The notes beneath the pieces were generated by a model. That model did not search any database, was not told the DNA's origin, and worked only from the letters and a program-made list of their open reading frames with translations. 25,448 nt of DNA, from assembly GCA_036380925.1 (NCBI GenBank), contig DASVDW010000170.1, positions 1 to 25,448 on the forward strand, written 5' to 3'. The DNA comes from JAICLV01 sp036380925. Its GTDB lineage: Bacteria > Actinomycetota > Actinomycetes > Acidothermales > Acidothermaceae. Positions 6,458 to 14,066 of the stretch are shown here, piece after piece. Every line of letters begins with the position of its first letter. The stretch's first letter is position 1. Made by a program: the position numbers and the translations under genes.

Positions 6458-7822
6458 CTAACCCCGGGAGCGCATCCGCTCCACGAGCCCGGTGTCGTAC
6501 CGACCCGACGTGAACTCCGGATCGTCCAGCAACTCGGCGAAGAACGGCAGGTTGGACTTCAGCCCATCGATTCGGAACGCCGCCACCGCCTCGCGCGCCT
6601 TGGCCAGCGCCTCGTCACGCGTCGCGCCGTGCACGCACAGCTTGGCCATCAACGGGTCGTAGAACTGGGTCACCCGGTTGCCCTCGCGATAGCCGGCGTC
6701 GACCCGCACCCCTGGGCCGCTCGGCTCCACCCAGGTGTTGATCGGGCCGGGGCTCGGAAAGAAGCGCTTCGGGTCCTCCGCGTAGACGCGCAGCTCGATC
6801 GCGTGCCCCTTCGCGCTCACCGCGGACGGGTCGAACGACGGAGGTTGCCCCGCGGCGGCCAGCAGTTGCTGCTCGACCAGGTCGATGCCGGTCACCAACT
6901 CGGTGATCGGGTGCTCGACCTGCAGCCGGGCATTCATCTCCAGGAAGTAGAACTGGCCGCCCGAGCCGTCCTCGAGGCTGGCCGGGTCGAGCAGGAACTC
7001 CACCGTGCCGGCGCCCCGATAACCCACCGACTCACCGGCACGCGCCGCGGCCGCGCACATCCGCTCCCGCAGCTGCGGCGTGAGCACCGGGCATGGCGTC
7101 TCCTCGGCGACCTTTTGGTGCCGTCGCTGCACCGAGCAGTCGCGCTCGCCCAACGCGATGACCCGCCCGTCGGCGAGCCCGAGGATCTGCACCTCGACGT
7201 GCCGCGCCGACGCCACGTAACGCTCGAGCAGGATGGCCGGGTTCGCGAAGAACCGCTGCGCGCTGTTTTGCGCGGTGGCGAACGCCGTCCGCAATTGCTC
7301 TTCGTCGCGCGCGATGCTCATGCCGATGCCGCCGCCCCCGCCGGCGGCCTTGACCATCAACGGGTAACCGACCTCTTTCGCGGCCAGCACGGCCGCCTCG
7401 ACGTCGGTCACGGGCTCGCGGGTGCCAGGCGCGATCGGCACCCCGTGGGCGCCCACCAGGTTGCGCGCCTCGACCTTGTCGCCCATCGCGACGATCGCCT
7501 CCGGCGACGGACCGATCCACACCAACCCCGCCTCGCCGACCGCCCGCGCGAAGGCCGCGTTCTCCGACAAGAAGCCGTAGCCGGGATGAATCGCCTGCGC
7601 GCCCGACTGTTTGGCGGCCTCGACGACTTTGGCGATGTCGAGATAGCTCTCGGACGGCGCGGCCGCGCCGAGCAGCACCGCGTCGTCGGCCTCCTGCACG
7701 AAGGGCAGCTCGGCGTCGACGTCGGAGTGCACCGCGATGGCTTTCACGCCCATCCGCTGCACGGTGCGAACGACTCGCCGCGCGATCTCTCCTCGGTTGG
7801 CGACCAGGACGGATTCGAACAC
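6458..7822 (-). CDS. Biotin carboxylase subunit (AccC-like)
   Basis: This 454-residue ATP-grasp enzyme carboxylates biotin on its carrier with ATP and bicarbonate. It has the N-terminal VLVANRGEIARR, the HPGYGFLSENA motif, the glycine-rich ATP loop KAAGGGGGIGM (about 158-168) and ERDCSVQRRHQKVAEETP (about 226-243). It also has the EMNARLQVEHPITE active-site segment and the C-terminal carboxylase domain, at usual AccC length. I prefer the GTG at 7822 because AAAGG lies 7 bases upstream and the protein then begins VFESVLVANRG, as in the family. An in-frame GTG at 7837 is possible. Its partner is probably the small biotin carrier downstream, and bioY upstream supplies biotin. Whether it serves acetyl-CoA, propionyl-CoA or another carboxylase cannot be told, because no carboxyltransferase is present. 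Confidence 0.92.
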   Translation of the reverse strand: MFESVLVANRGEIARRVVRTVQRMGVKAIAVHSDVDAELPFVQEADDAVLLGAAAPSESYLDIAKVVEAAKQSGAQAIHPGYGFLSENAAFARAVGEAGLVWIGPSPEAIVAMGDKVEARNLVGAHGVPIAPGTREPVTDVEAAVLAAKEVGYPLMVKAAGGGGGIGMSIARDEEQLRTAFATAQNSAQRFFANPAILLERYVASARHVEVQILGLADGRVIALGERDCSVQRRHQKVAEETPCPVLTPQLRERMCAAAARAGESVGYRGAGTVEFLLDPASLEDGSGGQFYFLEMNARLQVEHPITELVTGIDLVEQQLLAAAGQPPSFDPSAVSAKGHAIELRVYAEDPKRFFPSPGPINTWVEPSGPGVRVDAGYREGNRVTQFYDPLMAKLCVHGATRDEALAKAREAVAAFRIDGLKSNLPFFAELLDDPEFTSGRYDTGLVERMRSRG

Positions 7823-7877
7823 GGTTGCGCCTTTCACGTTGGGCTTTTCAGGCAGTCCGGACGACGTGACGGCGCGA

Positions 7878-8498
7878 CTATCGCGACCGGCGTGCGCCCA
7901 CCAACCGCCACGCCGCCGGCAGCAAGCACGCCGCGACCGCCACCTTCACGACGTCGCCCACCAAGAACGGGTAGACGCCCAGCTCCATCGCCTTGCTGTA
8001 CGAGACGCCGAGATGATGGCTGAGCCACCACACGCCTGGCAGATAGATCAGCGCGCTTCCCAGCAGGAACGACGCGGCCACCGTGTCGGGCTTGCGATCG
8101 AGGCCGCGGCGCGCCTGCCAGCCGACCACGGCACTCGCCAGCACGAAGCCGATCAGGAACCCGAACGTCGACCCGACGAAGTAGCTCCACCCGTGAGCGC
8201 CGTCGGAGAACACCGGCAGCCCGACGAGACCGAGCAGCAGGTAGAGCGCCTGACCGAGCACCCCGCGCAACGGCCCCACCGCCGCAGCCGCGAGCAGCAC
8301 GGCGAACGTCTGGCCGGTCACCGGCACCGGCGTGCCAGGGATGTGGAAGGACAGCTGGGCGAGCAGCGAGGTGAACGCGGCGACGCCGGCCACCTCGGCG
8401 GCGAAACGCAGCGCTTTGGCGTTGGTCGCGGGCAGTCGGTCGGCGAGCACCGCCTGATGCGGACGGGCTGAGGTCAAGTCAAGTGTCGATGTGGTCAC
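7878..8498 (-). CDS. bioY: Biotin transporter BioY
   Basis: This 206-residue membrane protein is the S-component of an ECF-type biotin importer. It has about six hydrophobic segments and BioY-type sequences: ALRFAAEVAGVAAFTSLLAQ, PVPVTGQTFAVLLAAAAVGPLRG, LYLLLGLVGLPVF and FLIGFVLAS. No ATPase (BioM) or BioN gene is adjacent. BioY can work alone or with shared ECF modules. I chose the GTG at 8498 because the hydrophilic stretch to the first membrane segment is then short and a -10-like TAGGTT lies 7 bases upstream, which suggests a leaderless start. An upstream frame reaches 8552. The gene precedes biotin carboxylase and its carrier on the same strand, making a biotin supply-and-use cluster. 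Control by a biotin repressor is likely, but I see no certain operator. Confidence 0.92.
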   Translation of the reverse strand: MTTSTLDLTSARPHQAVLADRLPATNAKALRFAAEVAGVAAFTSLLAQLSFHIPGTPVPVTGQTFAVLLAAAAVGPLRGVLGQALYLLLGLVGLPVFSDGAHGWSYFVGSTFGFLIGFVLASAVVGWQARRGLDRKPDTVAASFLLGSALIYLPGVWWLSHHLGVSYSKAMELGVYPFLVGDVVKVAVAACLLPAAWRLVGARRSR

Positions 8499-8505
8499 GA
8501 TGGCG

Positions 8506-8511
8506 AACCTA
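8506..8511 (-). promoter_or_regulatory. -10 element TAGGTT for leaderless bioY
   Basis: Minus-strand TAGGTT fits the actinobacterial TANNNT -10 rule and ends 7 bases before the GTG at 8498. Transcription would then begin at or next to the start codon. There is no Shine-Dalgarno sequence in the space. Confidence 0.45.
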
Positions 8512-8604
8512 TCGGGCGGCCCGAACGCACCCGACTCGTGGCACGCCACCAACTTTCCAGCGCGACTTTGTCGGGTTCCTACGAAGGGCGTCCGACCAGG
8601 CCCG

Positions 8605-9885
8605 CTAGGAGGCGACGATCCGAGTCAGGGTTTCCACAACTGCGGGGTCGTACTCGTAGGCCATGCCGAGTCGCAGCCGCTCAAGGGCGTCCGCTCGCGC
8701 CTCGGGGCTCAGGTCGTCACCCACCAGATCGTCGTAGGCGCTCACCGCTTTGATGATCCGGCTCTCGATGGGCAACGACTCGTCGGGCGCCTCGCGGTGC
8801 CGGCGGTACGGGTCGGCTTGCCGGGCGACGATGTCGGCGACCCGGTCGAGCACGCCCGTCGTCTTGATGACGTCGGCGCCCAACTCGGCGACCCGACGGC
8901 GCTCGACAGGCGCCACCACCAGCGTCGAACCGCCGGGGATGGGGTCGGTGAGCGACAGTTGGCCGATGTCGTGCAACAGCGCGGCGTACTCCAGATCGGT
9001 GATCTCGCCCTCGGTCAGACCCATCTCGCGGCCGATGGCGATCGCCAGCGAACTGACCCGGTGCGCGTGCCCCTTCTCGACGTATCCGCCGACCTCAGCC
9101 ACCCGCGAAAGCGAACGTATCGTTTGTCGATACGTCGTGCGGATGGCGGCGTACCGCCGGAAGGCGAACTGGGTGAGCAGCAGCGGCACGCAGAAGATCG
9201 GCAAGGCGTAAAGCTTCATGGACGGCGTGGCGAGCGCCATCAGCACGCCCGTCGCGCCGACGGCGGTCCACAGGCCGGCGCCGGCCCCGATCTCGTCACG
9301 CAACATCCAGCCGAACGCGACTCGTCCTTCGCTGGACCGGACGACCGCGGCGAGCGCCAGATCGGCGAGCGCGGCGAGCGCGGCGACGGCCACCATCAAC
9401 AGCGCCACCCATCGCAGGTCCTGCTTGTATTGCGCGACGTGCAGGGTCGAGAGGTTATGCGGAGCGGTGGCGCGAAACACCAGGCCGGCGACGACCGCCG
9501 CGACGACGCGACGCGCGACGGCCGTCGGGCGGGGGCGTCGTCCGGCGAACAGCAGCACGAGCGAGCCGGCCGTCATGCCGATGGCGACGACGCAGGCCAC
9601 CTGGGCGATGGGCAGCGACACCGGCTCCCCGCCGACGGCGAACAGCAGCGCGTAGCCCAGCGCCGCCGACGCCGCGAGGGGGGCGGCCGGCCGGTCGCCG
9701 GGTAGCCGCACCTGGAGCAGCTCTCCGACGGCGATGAGCGGGATGAACGCGGCCACCACGTCAGCGCGGACGACTCCGTGCGCGAGGGTGAAGCCGAACG
9801 CGACGACGCAACAAAGCGCCACCACGACGACGAGGACCTGGTCGGCGACCGAGCGGGCCGGGCGCGCCGAGCGATGCCGGGTCAC
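8605..9885 (-). CDS. Membrane HD-domain protein with degenerate HD-GYP site
   Basis: This is a 426-residue protein. About six to seven hydrophobic segments fill residues 15-240, followed by a cytoplasmic HD phosphohydrolase-like domain. The first metal-ligand region GHAHRV (272-277) and the HD pair in ALLHDIGQ (305-306) are kept. The HHExxDGxGYP signature is replaced by VARQADPYRRHRE (353-365), so the c-di-GMP phosphodiesterase site looks incomplete. The GTG start overlaps the stop of the upstream HD-GYP gene by 4 bases (GTGA), so the two are probably made together. It has the same membrane-plus-HD layout as that neighbour and is probably a diverged duplicate. It may be a regulatory or altered-specificity partner. 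The signal and substrate are unknown. Confidence 0.85.
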   Translation of the reverse strand: MTRHRSARPARSVADQVLVVVVALCCVVAFGFTLAHGVVRADVVAAFIPLIAVGELLQVRLPGDRPAAPLAASAALGYALLFAVGGEPVSLPIAQVACVVAIGMTAGSLVLLFAGRRPRPTAVARRVVAAVVAGLVFRATAPHNLSTLHVAQYKQDLRWVALLMVAVAALAALADLALAAVVRSSEGRVAFGWMLRDEIGAGAGLWTAVGATGVLMALATPSMKLYALPIFCVPLLLTQFAFRRYAAIRTTYRQTIRSLSRVAEVGGYVEKGHAHRVSSLAIAIGREMGLTEGEITDLEYAALLHDIGQLSLTDPIPGGSTLVVAPVERRRVAELGADVIKTTGVLDRVADIVARQADPYRRHREAPDESLPIESRIIKAVSAYDDLVGDDLSPEARADALERLRLGMAYEYDPAVVETLTRIVAS

Positions 9886-11291
9886 GAGACCTCGGCCCGT
9901 GCCTCGTCATACAACGGCATGCGCTGGTACGGCGGCTGGCCCAGCACGGCGATGTCGCCGGTGGGATCGCTCGTCGGGTCGTCGTGGTCGCGGAACACCA
10001 GGACCGCGGGGTCGACGACCTCGTCGGTCGGCTCCACGTGGGTCTCCCATCCGCGCGCCTCGACGGCGACGATGAGCGCGTCGACCATGCGGGCGTCGAA
10101 CTGGGAGCCGGCCCACCGCTTCAATTCGAGCATCGCGGCCTCGACGGAGCGAGCGCTGCGGTAGGAGCGGGTCGAGGTCATGGAGTCGAAGGCGTCCGCA
10201 ACCGCGATGATGCGGGCGAACTCCGGGATCTGCTCGCCAGCCAGGCCGTCGGGGTAACCGCGGCCGTCGACCCGCTCGTGATGATGGCGGATGCCGAGCA
10301 TCGCCTCGTTCAAGAACGCGATGCCGTTGACCATCTCGACGCCGCGGGTCGGGTGCAGTTTGATGGCGGCGAATTCGGTGTCGTCGAGGGGACCCGTCTT
10401 TTGCAGCAACTTCGTCGGCACGCCGAGCTTTCCGACGTCGTGCAGCATGCCGGCGTAACGCAGCATCTCCAGCCGGTCCTCGCGCATGCCGAGCTGCTCG
10501 GCGAGCATGACCGACGCTTTTGCGACGCGTTCGCTGTGCCCGCGGGTGTAGTAGTCCTTCGTCTCGACCGCGCGGATAAGCGACGCGACCGTCGCCTCGT
10601 ACGCCTTGTGCTGCTCGCCGTGTTGCTGAAACGCCCAACGGGCGATAAGCAGTGGCGCCAGCACCAGGAGCGCCGCGACCGGCCCGACTCCGCCAGTCCA
10701 AAGCACCGCGGTCACCAATCCGAGCAGCCCGTAGCCCAGACTTGGGACCGCCGCTTCGGAAAGACCGCCAACCCATACATTGACGAGCCGCGTGCGCGTC
10801 GTGAGCGAGATGACGAGGGCGACGAGCGTGTAGTTGACGACCAGGTAGCTCAGCGCCGCCATGACGACCGGAAAGAGCACGGCCGGAAAGCGAGAGTCGG
10901 AGAAGACGGTGACGCCACCTCCGGGGACGGTTTCATAAACCAGACCGGCAGCACAGGCGCTGACGACGATCTGGGCGCTGTTAAACAGCCGTTTGACGAG
11001 GGCGGCATTGTGCGTGCCGGCAAACACACCAGGCAGGCAGACCACCGCTGCCCGCCACGGGCCGAGCAGCAGGATCGCGGCAAGAGCAATAGGCAGCGCG
11101 AGGGAGATGCTCAACCGCTGCAATCGCATCATGGCGGGTGACGAATCGGCGATCCAAAAGAGGCCGCCAAGAATGAGGACTTCCGACCACTGGTGACCAA
11201 CTCTGGAGAAGCCGACCGCGACAACCGCCGCACCCAAAACAATGACTGCGCCGACGTACAGCGTCGCTACGCGGCGCGGCAGCGAGCGCAT
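9882..11291 (-). CDS. Membrane-anchored HD-GYP domain protein (probable c-di-GMP phosphodiesterase)
   Basis: This is a 469-residue protein. Several hydrophobic segments in residues 1-220 form a membrane sensor region, and the C-terminal part is a complete HD-GYP domain. Visible catalytic elements are GHSERV (251-256), the HD pair in MLHDVGK (284-285), KLHPTRG (311-317) and HHERVDGRGYP (337-347), followed by ARIIAVADAFDSMTSTRSYR. HD-GYP enzymes hydrolyse c-di-GMP to pGpG or GMP using a metal centre, and all core residues appear present. The ATG at 11291 has GAGGAG 5 bases upstream. It overlaps the downstream degenerate HD gene by 4 bases and is preceded by a possible 20-residue ORF. A role in motility or surface behaviour is inferred only from the family and the presence of pilT in the window. 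Confidence 0.9.
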   Translation of the reverse strand: MRSLPRRVATLYVGAVIVLGAAVVAVGFSRVGHQWSEVLILGGLFWIADSSPAMMRLQRLSISLALPIALAAILLLGPWRAAVVCLPGVFAGTHNAALVKRLFNSAQIVVSACAAGLVYETVPGGGVTVFSDSRFPAVLFPVVMAALSYLVVNYTLVALVISLTTRTRLVNVWVGGLSEAAVPSLGYGLLGLVTAVLWTGGVGPVAALLVLAPLLIARWAFQQHGEQHKAYEATVASLIRAVETKDYYTRGHSERVAKASVMLAEQLGMREDRLEMLRYAGMLHDVGKLGVPTKLLQKTGPLDDTEFAAIKLHPTRGVEMVNGIAFLNEAMLGIRHHHERVDGRGYPDGLAGEQIPEFARIIAVADAFDSMTSTRSYRSARSVEAAMLELKRWAGSQFDARMVDALIVAVEARGWETHVEPTDEVVDPAVLVFRDHDDPTSDPTGDIAVLGQPPYQRMPLYDEARAEVS

Positions 11292-11341
11292 GGCTGCTCC
11301 TCAACAAACGGGGAAGTGCAGAACGAGACGGAGATCGGCGA

Positions 11342-11404
11342 CTACTCCCAACGCGCAGTTGCACCGATCAGAATCTTCTCGACGACGTGCGTCAGCTTCG
11401 ACAT
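11342..11404 (-). CDS. Possible 20-residue leader ORF upstream of the HD-GYP gene
   Basis: The ORF begins ATG at 11404 (MSKLTHVVEK...) and ends ...TARWE with TAG at 11342. AAGGAG stands 8 bases before the ATG, a better ribosome site than many annotated genes here have. The middle (VVEKILIGATA) could form a short amphipathic or hydrophobic helix. The stop lies 50 bases before the HD-GYP start on the same strand. It could be a small protein, a regulatory leader peptide or a chance ORF. I do not recognise it, and its reality rests on the ribosome site and position. Confidence 0.4.
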   Translation of the reverse strand: MSKLTHVVEKILIGATARWE

Positions 11405-11876
11405 GGTCCCAACTCCTTGGCTTCACGTCACGGGATCCGCTAGTACCCGCGCAGGCCACGCTCCGCTGGAGTGTTGAGTCACGACGTTTGAAACTTTGCG
11501 CCTGTCTCCGTCTCGCTCTGCAGTTGTCTCGCAACCCGGGAAATTGGGGGCTTCTCGAGGTGCAAGCAACGCCAGTCCCACCGGCATGCCGAGATAACGG
11601 GCGTCACTCGATAGCGAGTGAATCGGTCAAGATCGGGGCAAGTCAAGACCCGTAGGTCACTGCTGTCCACAAGGCTTTTCGACCACCCCGCCAGGCCAGT
11701 CATTTATGACTACCTATTAGGCCGAATGCCGTCCCAGTCAGTGGATCTTCATCCCATTAATCCGATTCATCTCGGGTTTCCGCGACTCGCGCGACGCGCA
11801 AACCCTCGCTTCACGACTCGGGACTGCACTACGCTCGCGTCCACAGTCGGTGATCGGGAGCATCCAGGGGGTGACG
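11405..11876. other. Intergenic region without a convincing gene
   Basis: This 472-base gap separates the HD operon (-) from the unknown gene pair (+) and is visibly less GC-rich than its surroundings. It should hold promoters for both directions. I see an 18-base inverted repeat at 11604-11621 and a 14-base one at 11698-11711 (AGTCAT/ATGACT around TT). Short frames on both strands lack ribosome sites and family features. I could not fit a known riboswitch. Confidence 0.6.
11604..11621. repeat. Perfect 7-base inverted repeat TCACTCG-ATAG-CGAGTGA
   Basis: Arms 11604-11610 and 11615-11621 pair perfectly around ATAG. It lies 200 bases upstream of the leader ORF and 256 bases upstream of the + strand gene. 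It could be an operator for a dimeric regulator or a small hairpin. It has no T-tract, so a terminator is less likely. Confidence 0.6.
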
Positions 11877-12449
11877 ATGCCAACAGCCTCGGCCGACAAT
11901 CCGGCGGCCCGCGCGCTCGCCATCGCTTCCGCGCTGGAGGCTATGTTCGCCGCCCGCCACGACGACGCGACCGCCCGCTTTGACGCCGAGTTGACCGCCG
12001 CGGTCGCCGACGGGCGGCTCGACGAGGCAACCGCCCGCACGTTGCGCTGGTGGCAGCGGGCGTCGGTGCGCGGCGCGCAAAACTATCTCGCCGACCTGCT
12101 GCCCGGCGTCTTGCACGCGGACGACGCGGCACACCGCAGGTCGCGGGCGAACGCCGAGCTGGCGGCCGCGTCATGGCAGGAGGCGACCGGCGCCGCGGCC
12201 GCCGTCCACACCGCGGCGCGTCACCGCGATGACGACGACGGTCAGCCGGACGCCAGCGCGCAAGCCTTCCCGGCCGAGGAAGGCGACCCGGCGCAGGAAC
12301 CCGCCGACCACGGGGAAAGCCCGCTGCGGGTCAGGCTGGTCGCGGTGCCGCGACACGCCGCGCACGGTTCCGACACTGGCCTGACCTCCGCGCCCAACGG
12401 AAAGGACACGCCCGGCGATGACCACTCTGCGACTACTGCCCGAGCTTGA
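11877..12449 (+). CDS. Hypothetical Ala-rich protein
   Basis: I do not recognise this 190-residue protein. Residues 1-110 look mostly helical and rich in Ala, Arg and Asp, with the segment ATARTLRWWQRASVRGAQNYLADLLPG as a possible core. The rest is low in hydrophobic residues and acidic (HRDDDDGQPD, PAEEGDPAQEPADHGES), so it is probably disordered. There is no signal peptide or membrane segment. The ATG at 11877 was chosen because AGGGGG lies about 5 bases upstream. A GTG at 11850 is in frame but lacks a site. Its end overlaps the next gene by 32 bases in another frame, so the two are probably one operon. It is divergent from the HD genes, which is the only functional hint. Confidence 0.7.
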   Translation: MPTASADNPAARALAIASALEAMFAARHDDATARFDAELTAAVADGRLDEATARTLRWWQRASVRGAQNYLADLLPGVLHADDAAHRRSRANAELAAASWQEATGAAAAVHTAARHRDDDDGQPDASAQAFPAEEGDPAQEPADHGESPLRVRLVAVPRHAAHGSDTGLTSAPNGKDTPGDDHSATTARA

Positions 12450-13089
12450 GGATTCCCTTCGGCAGGTCCCTGGCATCCGCGCGGTGAGCGTGGTCACCGG
12501 GCCCGACAGCGCCCCGACCGAGATTCACATCGTCGCCAACCGCAGCAAGGGCGCCAAGCAGGTGGTTCGCGACGTGCAGTCGCTGGCGCTCGCCGCCCAC
12601 GGCATCGACATCGACCACCGGATAGTCAGCGTGGTCCAGTTCGACGACGGCGACGAGACGCCCGCGGTCATCCGACTTCCCGACACCCAGGACCGCCCGG
12701 CGTCGTCAGAGAACGTGGCCCGGCCGGTCATCGCGTCGATCAGCATCCGCACCGCGGGTTCGGAGGCCGACGCGTCCGTCGTCGTCTCGACCGGCGACGA
12801 CTCCTATGAGGGCCGCTCGATCGGACCGTCGACGATGAGCCACCGGCACACGCTCGTCGCGCGCGCCACCCTCGACGCCGTCGGCGAACTCCTCGGGTTA
12901 CCAGCCGAGATCGAGTTCGCGACGGTGACGCCGATGGGCACCAGGCGGATGGCGGCATGCGTGATCCAGGTCGCGGTGCCCCGGGTTGGCGAACTCGTGC
13001 TCACCGGTTCGGCGTTGGTGCGCAACGACGAGGCCGACGCGGTCGCCCGCGCGGTGCTCGACGCGTTGAACCGCCGCCTCGCCGGCTAA
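12418..13089 (+). CDS. Conserved-looking two-domain protein of unknown function
   Basis: This 223-residue soluble protein appears to have two alpha/beta domains. The first (about 1-80) starts LLPELEDSLRQVPGIRAVSV and includes KGAKQVVRDVQSLALAAHG and IDIDHRIVSVVQ. The second (about 140-223) has a helix-strand-strand-strand-helix order: TLVARATLDAVGELLG, IEFATVTPMGTR, ACVIQVAV, ELVLTGSALV, then AVARAVLDALNRRL. This order recalls dsRBD-like or LeuA-regulatory-like folds, but that is only a resemblance. The middle is acidic and probably flexible. No catalytic motif is evident. The ATG overlaps the previous gene by 32 bases, and the best ribosome site (AAAGGA) is rather far, about 11 bases away. 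The stop overlaps that of the convergent epimerase gene by 4 bases. Confidence 0.8.
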   Translation: MTTLRLLPELEDSLRQVPGIRAVSVVTGPDSAPTEIHIVANRSKGAKQVVRDVQSLALAAHGIDIDHRIVSVVQFDDGDETPAVIRLPDTQDRPASSENVARPVIASISIRTAGSEADASVVVSTGDDSYEGRSIGPSTMSHRHTLVARATLDAVGELLGLPAEIEFATVTPMGTRRMAACVIQVAVPRVGELVLTGSALVRNDEADAVARAVLDALNRRLAG

Positions 13090-14063
13090 CCGCGGCCGCC
13101 AACTCCTTCGCCGCGCACCCAGTCGAGGGTGCGGACGAGCCCTTGCGCCAATGTGGTGAACGGCTCCCACCCGATGCCGTGTCGCGCCGACGAGACGTCG
13201 AGGGTGATGGCCTGCAGCTCACCGAGCCGCGCCTCCGCGAAAGTCGGCTCGTCGGGCATGCCAGCGGCGGTCGCGATCCCGGCGTGCACCTCGCGCACGG
13301 ACGTGCCGACTCCGGTGCCGATGTTGAACCTGCGGCCGTTGCCTGCGTCGCCCGCCGCCCGCACGAAAGCGTCAACGACGTCGTCGACGTAGACGTAGTC
13401 GCGCACCGCCGTGCCGTCGCCGAAAATCGTGCCCTGCCGACCGGCGAGCAATGCGGAGCAGAAAATCGCCACCACGCCCGCCTCGCCATGCGGGTCTTGG
13501 CGTGGACCGTACACATTGCCGAGCGCCAAGGACGTCGACTGCAATCCATAAAGGTGCCGGTAGGTGCCGAGGTAGACCTCGCCGCAGACCTTCGACGCGG
13601 CGTACGGCGAATGCGGGTCGAGCCCGGCCCGCTCACTCACCGGCAGGTGCTCCGGATCGCCGTAAATAGACCCGCCGGACGACGTGAACACCACCTTGCG
13701 CACGCCCGCCGCGCGCGACGCCTCAAGCACGTTGATGGTGCCGAGCACATTGAGGCGAGCGTCCTCCAACGGCTCGCGGACGCTCACCCGCACGTCCATC
13801 TGGGCCGCAAGGTGGCACACCACCTCAGGGTTGGACGACGCGACGATGTCGCCGAAGCCGGCGTCGGTGATGTCGGCTTTCACAAACGAGAACTTCGAGT
13901 CTCCGCTCCCCCCGACCCGGCGCGCCTCCTCCAGGTTTTCCAGCTTGCCGCGGGACAGGTCGTCGACGCCGACGACGTCGTGTCCTTCGGCAAGCAATCG
14001 GTCGACCAGGTTGGAACCGATGAAGCCGGCCGCGCCGGTGACAAGGAATCGCAATGCGAGCAC
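13086..14063 (-). CDS. NAD-dependent sugar-nucleotide epimerase (UDP-glucose 4-epimerase-like)
   Basis: This is an extended short-chain dehydrogenase of 325 residues. It has the NAD-binding TGAAGFIG near the start, DDLSRGKLENL after the second strand, HLAAQMDVRVSV (84-95), the catalytic SSG (128-130) and YAASK (Tyr154, Lys158). It also has NVYGPRQDPHGEAGVVAIF and RDYVYVDDV, which are usual in GalE-type enzymes. It would interconvert UDP-sugars for cell-wall or capsule glycans. The exact sugar is not certain from the sequence. The GTG at 14063 starts 3 bases after the stop of the zinc-ribbon gene. A TTG at 14054 would give a start closer to RFLVTGAAG. The 3' end overlaps the convergent unknown gene by 4 bases. 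It is cotranscribed with the zinc-ribbon gene by position. Confidence 0.9.
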   Translation of the reverse strand: MLALRFLVTGAAGFIGSNLVDRLLAEGHDVVGVDDLSRGKLENLEEARRVGGSGDSKFSFVKADITDAGFGDIVASSNPEVVCHLAAQMDVRVSVREPLEDARLNVLGTINVLEASRAAGVRKVVFTSSGGSIYGDPEHLPVSERAGLDPHSPYAASKVCGEVYLGTYRHLYGLQSTSLALGNVYGPRQDPHGEAGVVAIFCSALLAGRQGTIFGDGTAVRDYVYVDDVVDAFVRAAGDAGNGRRFNIGTGVGTSVREVHAGIATAAGMPDEPTFAEARLGELQAITLDVSSARHGIGWEPFTTLAQGLVRTLDWVRGEGVGGRG

Positions 14064-14066
14064 CTG

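Noticed and set aside
8538..8549. GTGGC/GCCAC inverted repeat upstream of bioY as a biotin repressor operator
   Set aside because: Arms are only 5 bases and do not match any biotin operator I know. In GC-rich DNA this is expected by chance.
11404..11640. Possible c-di-GMP (GEMM) riboswitch upstream of the HD-GYP gene
   Set aside because: Position was attractive and a GCAAAG word occurs, but I could not fit the conserved GEMM stems and tetraloop. A covariance model search would decide.
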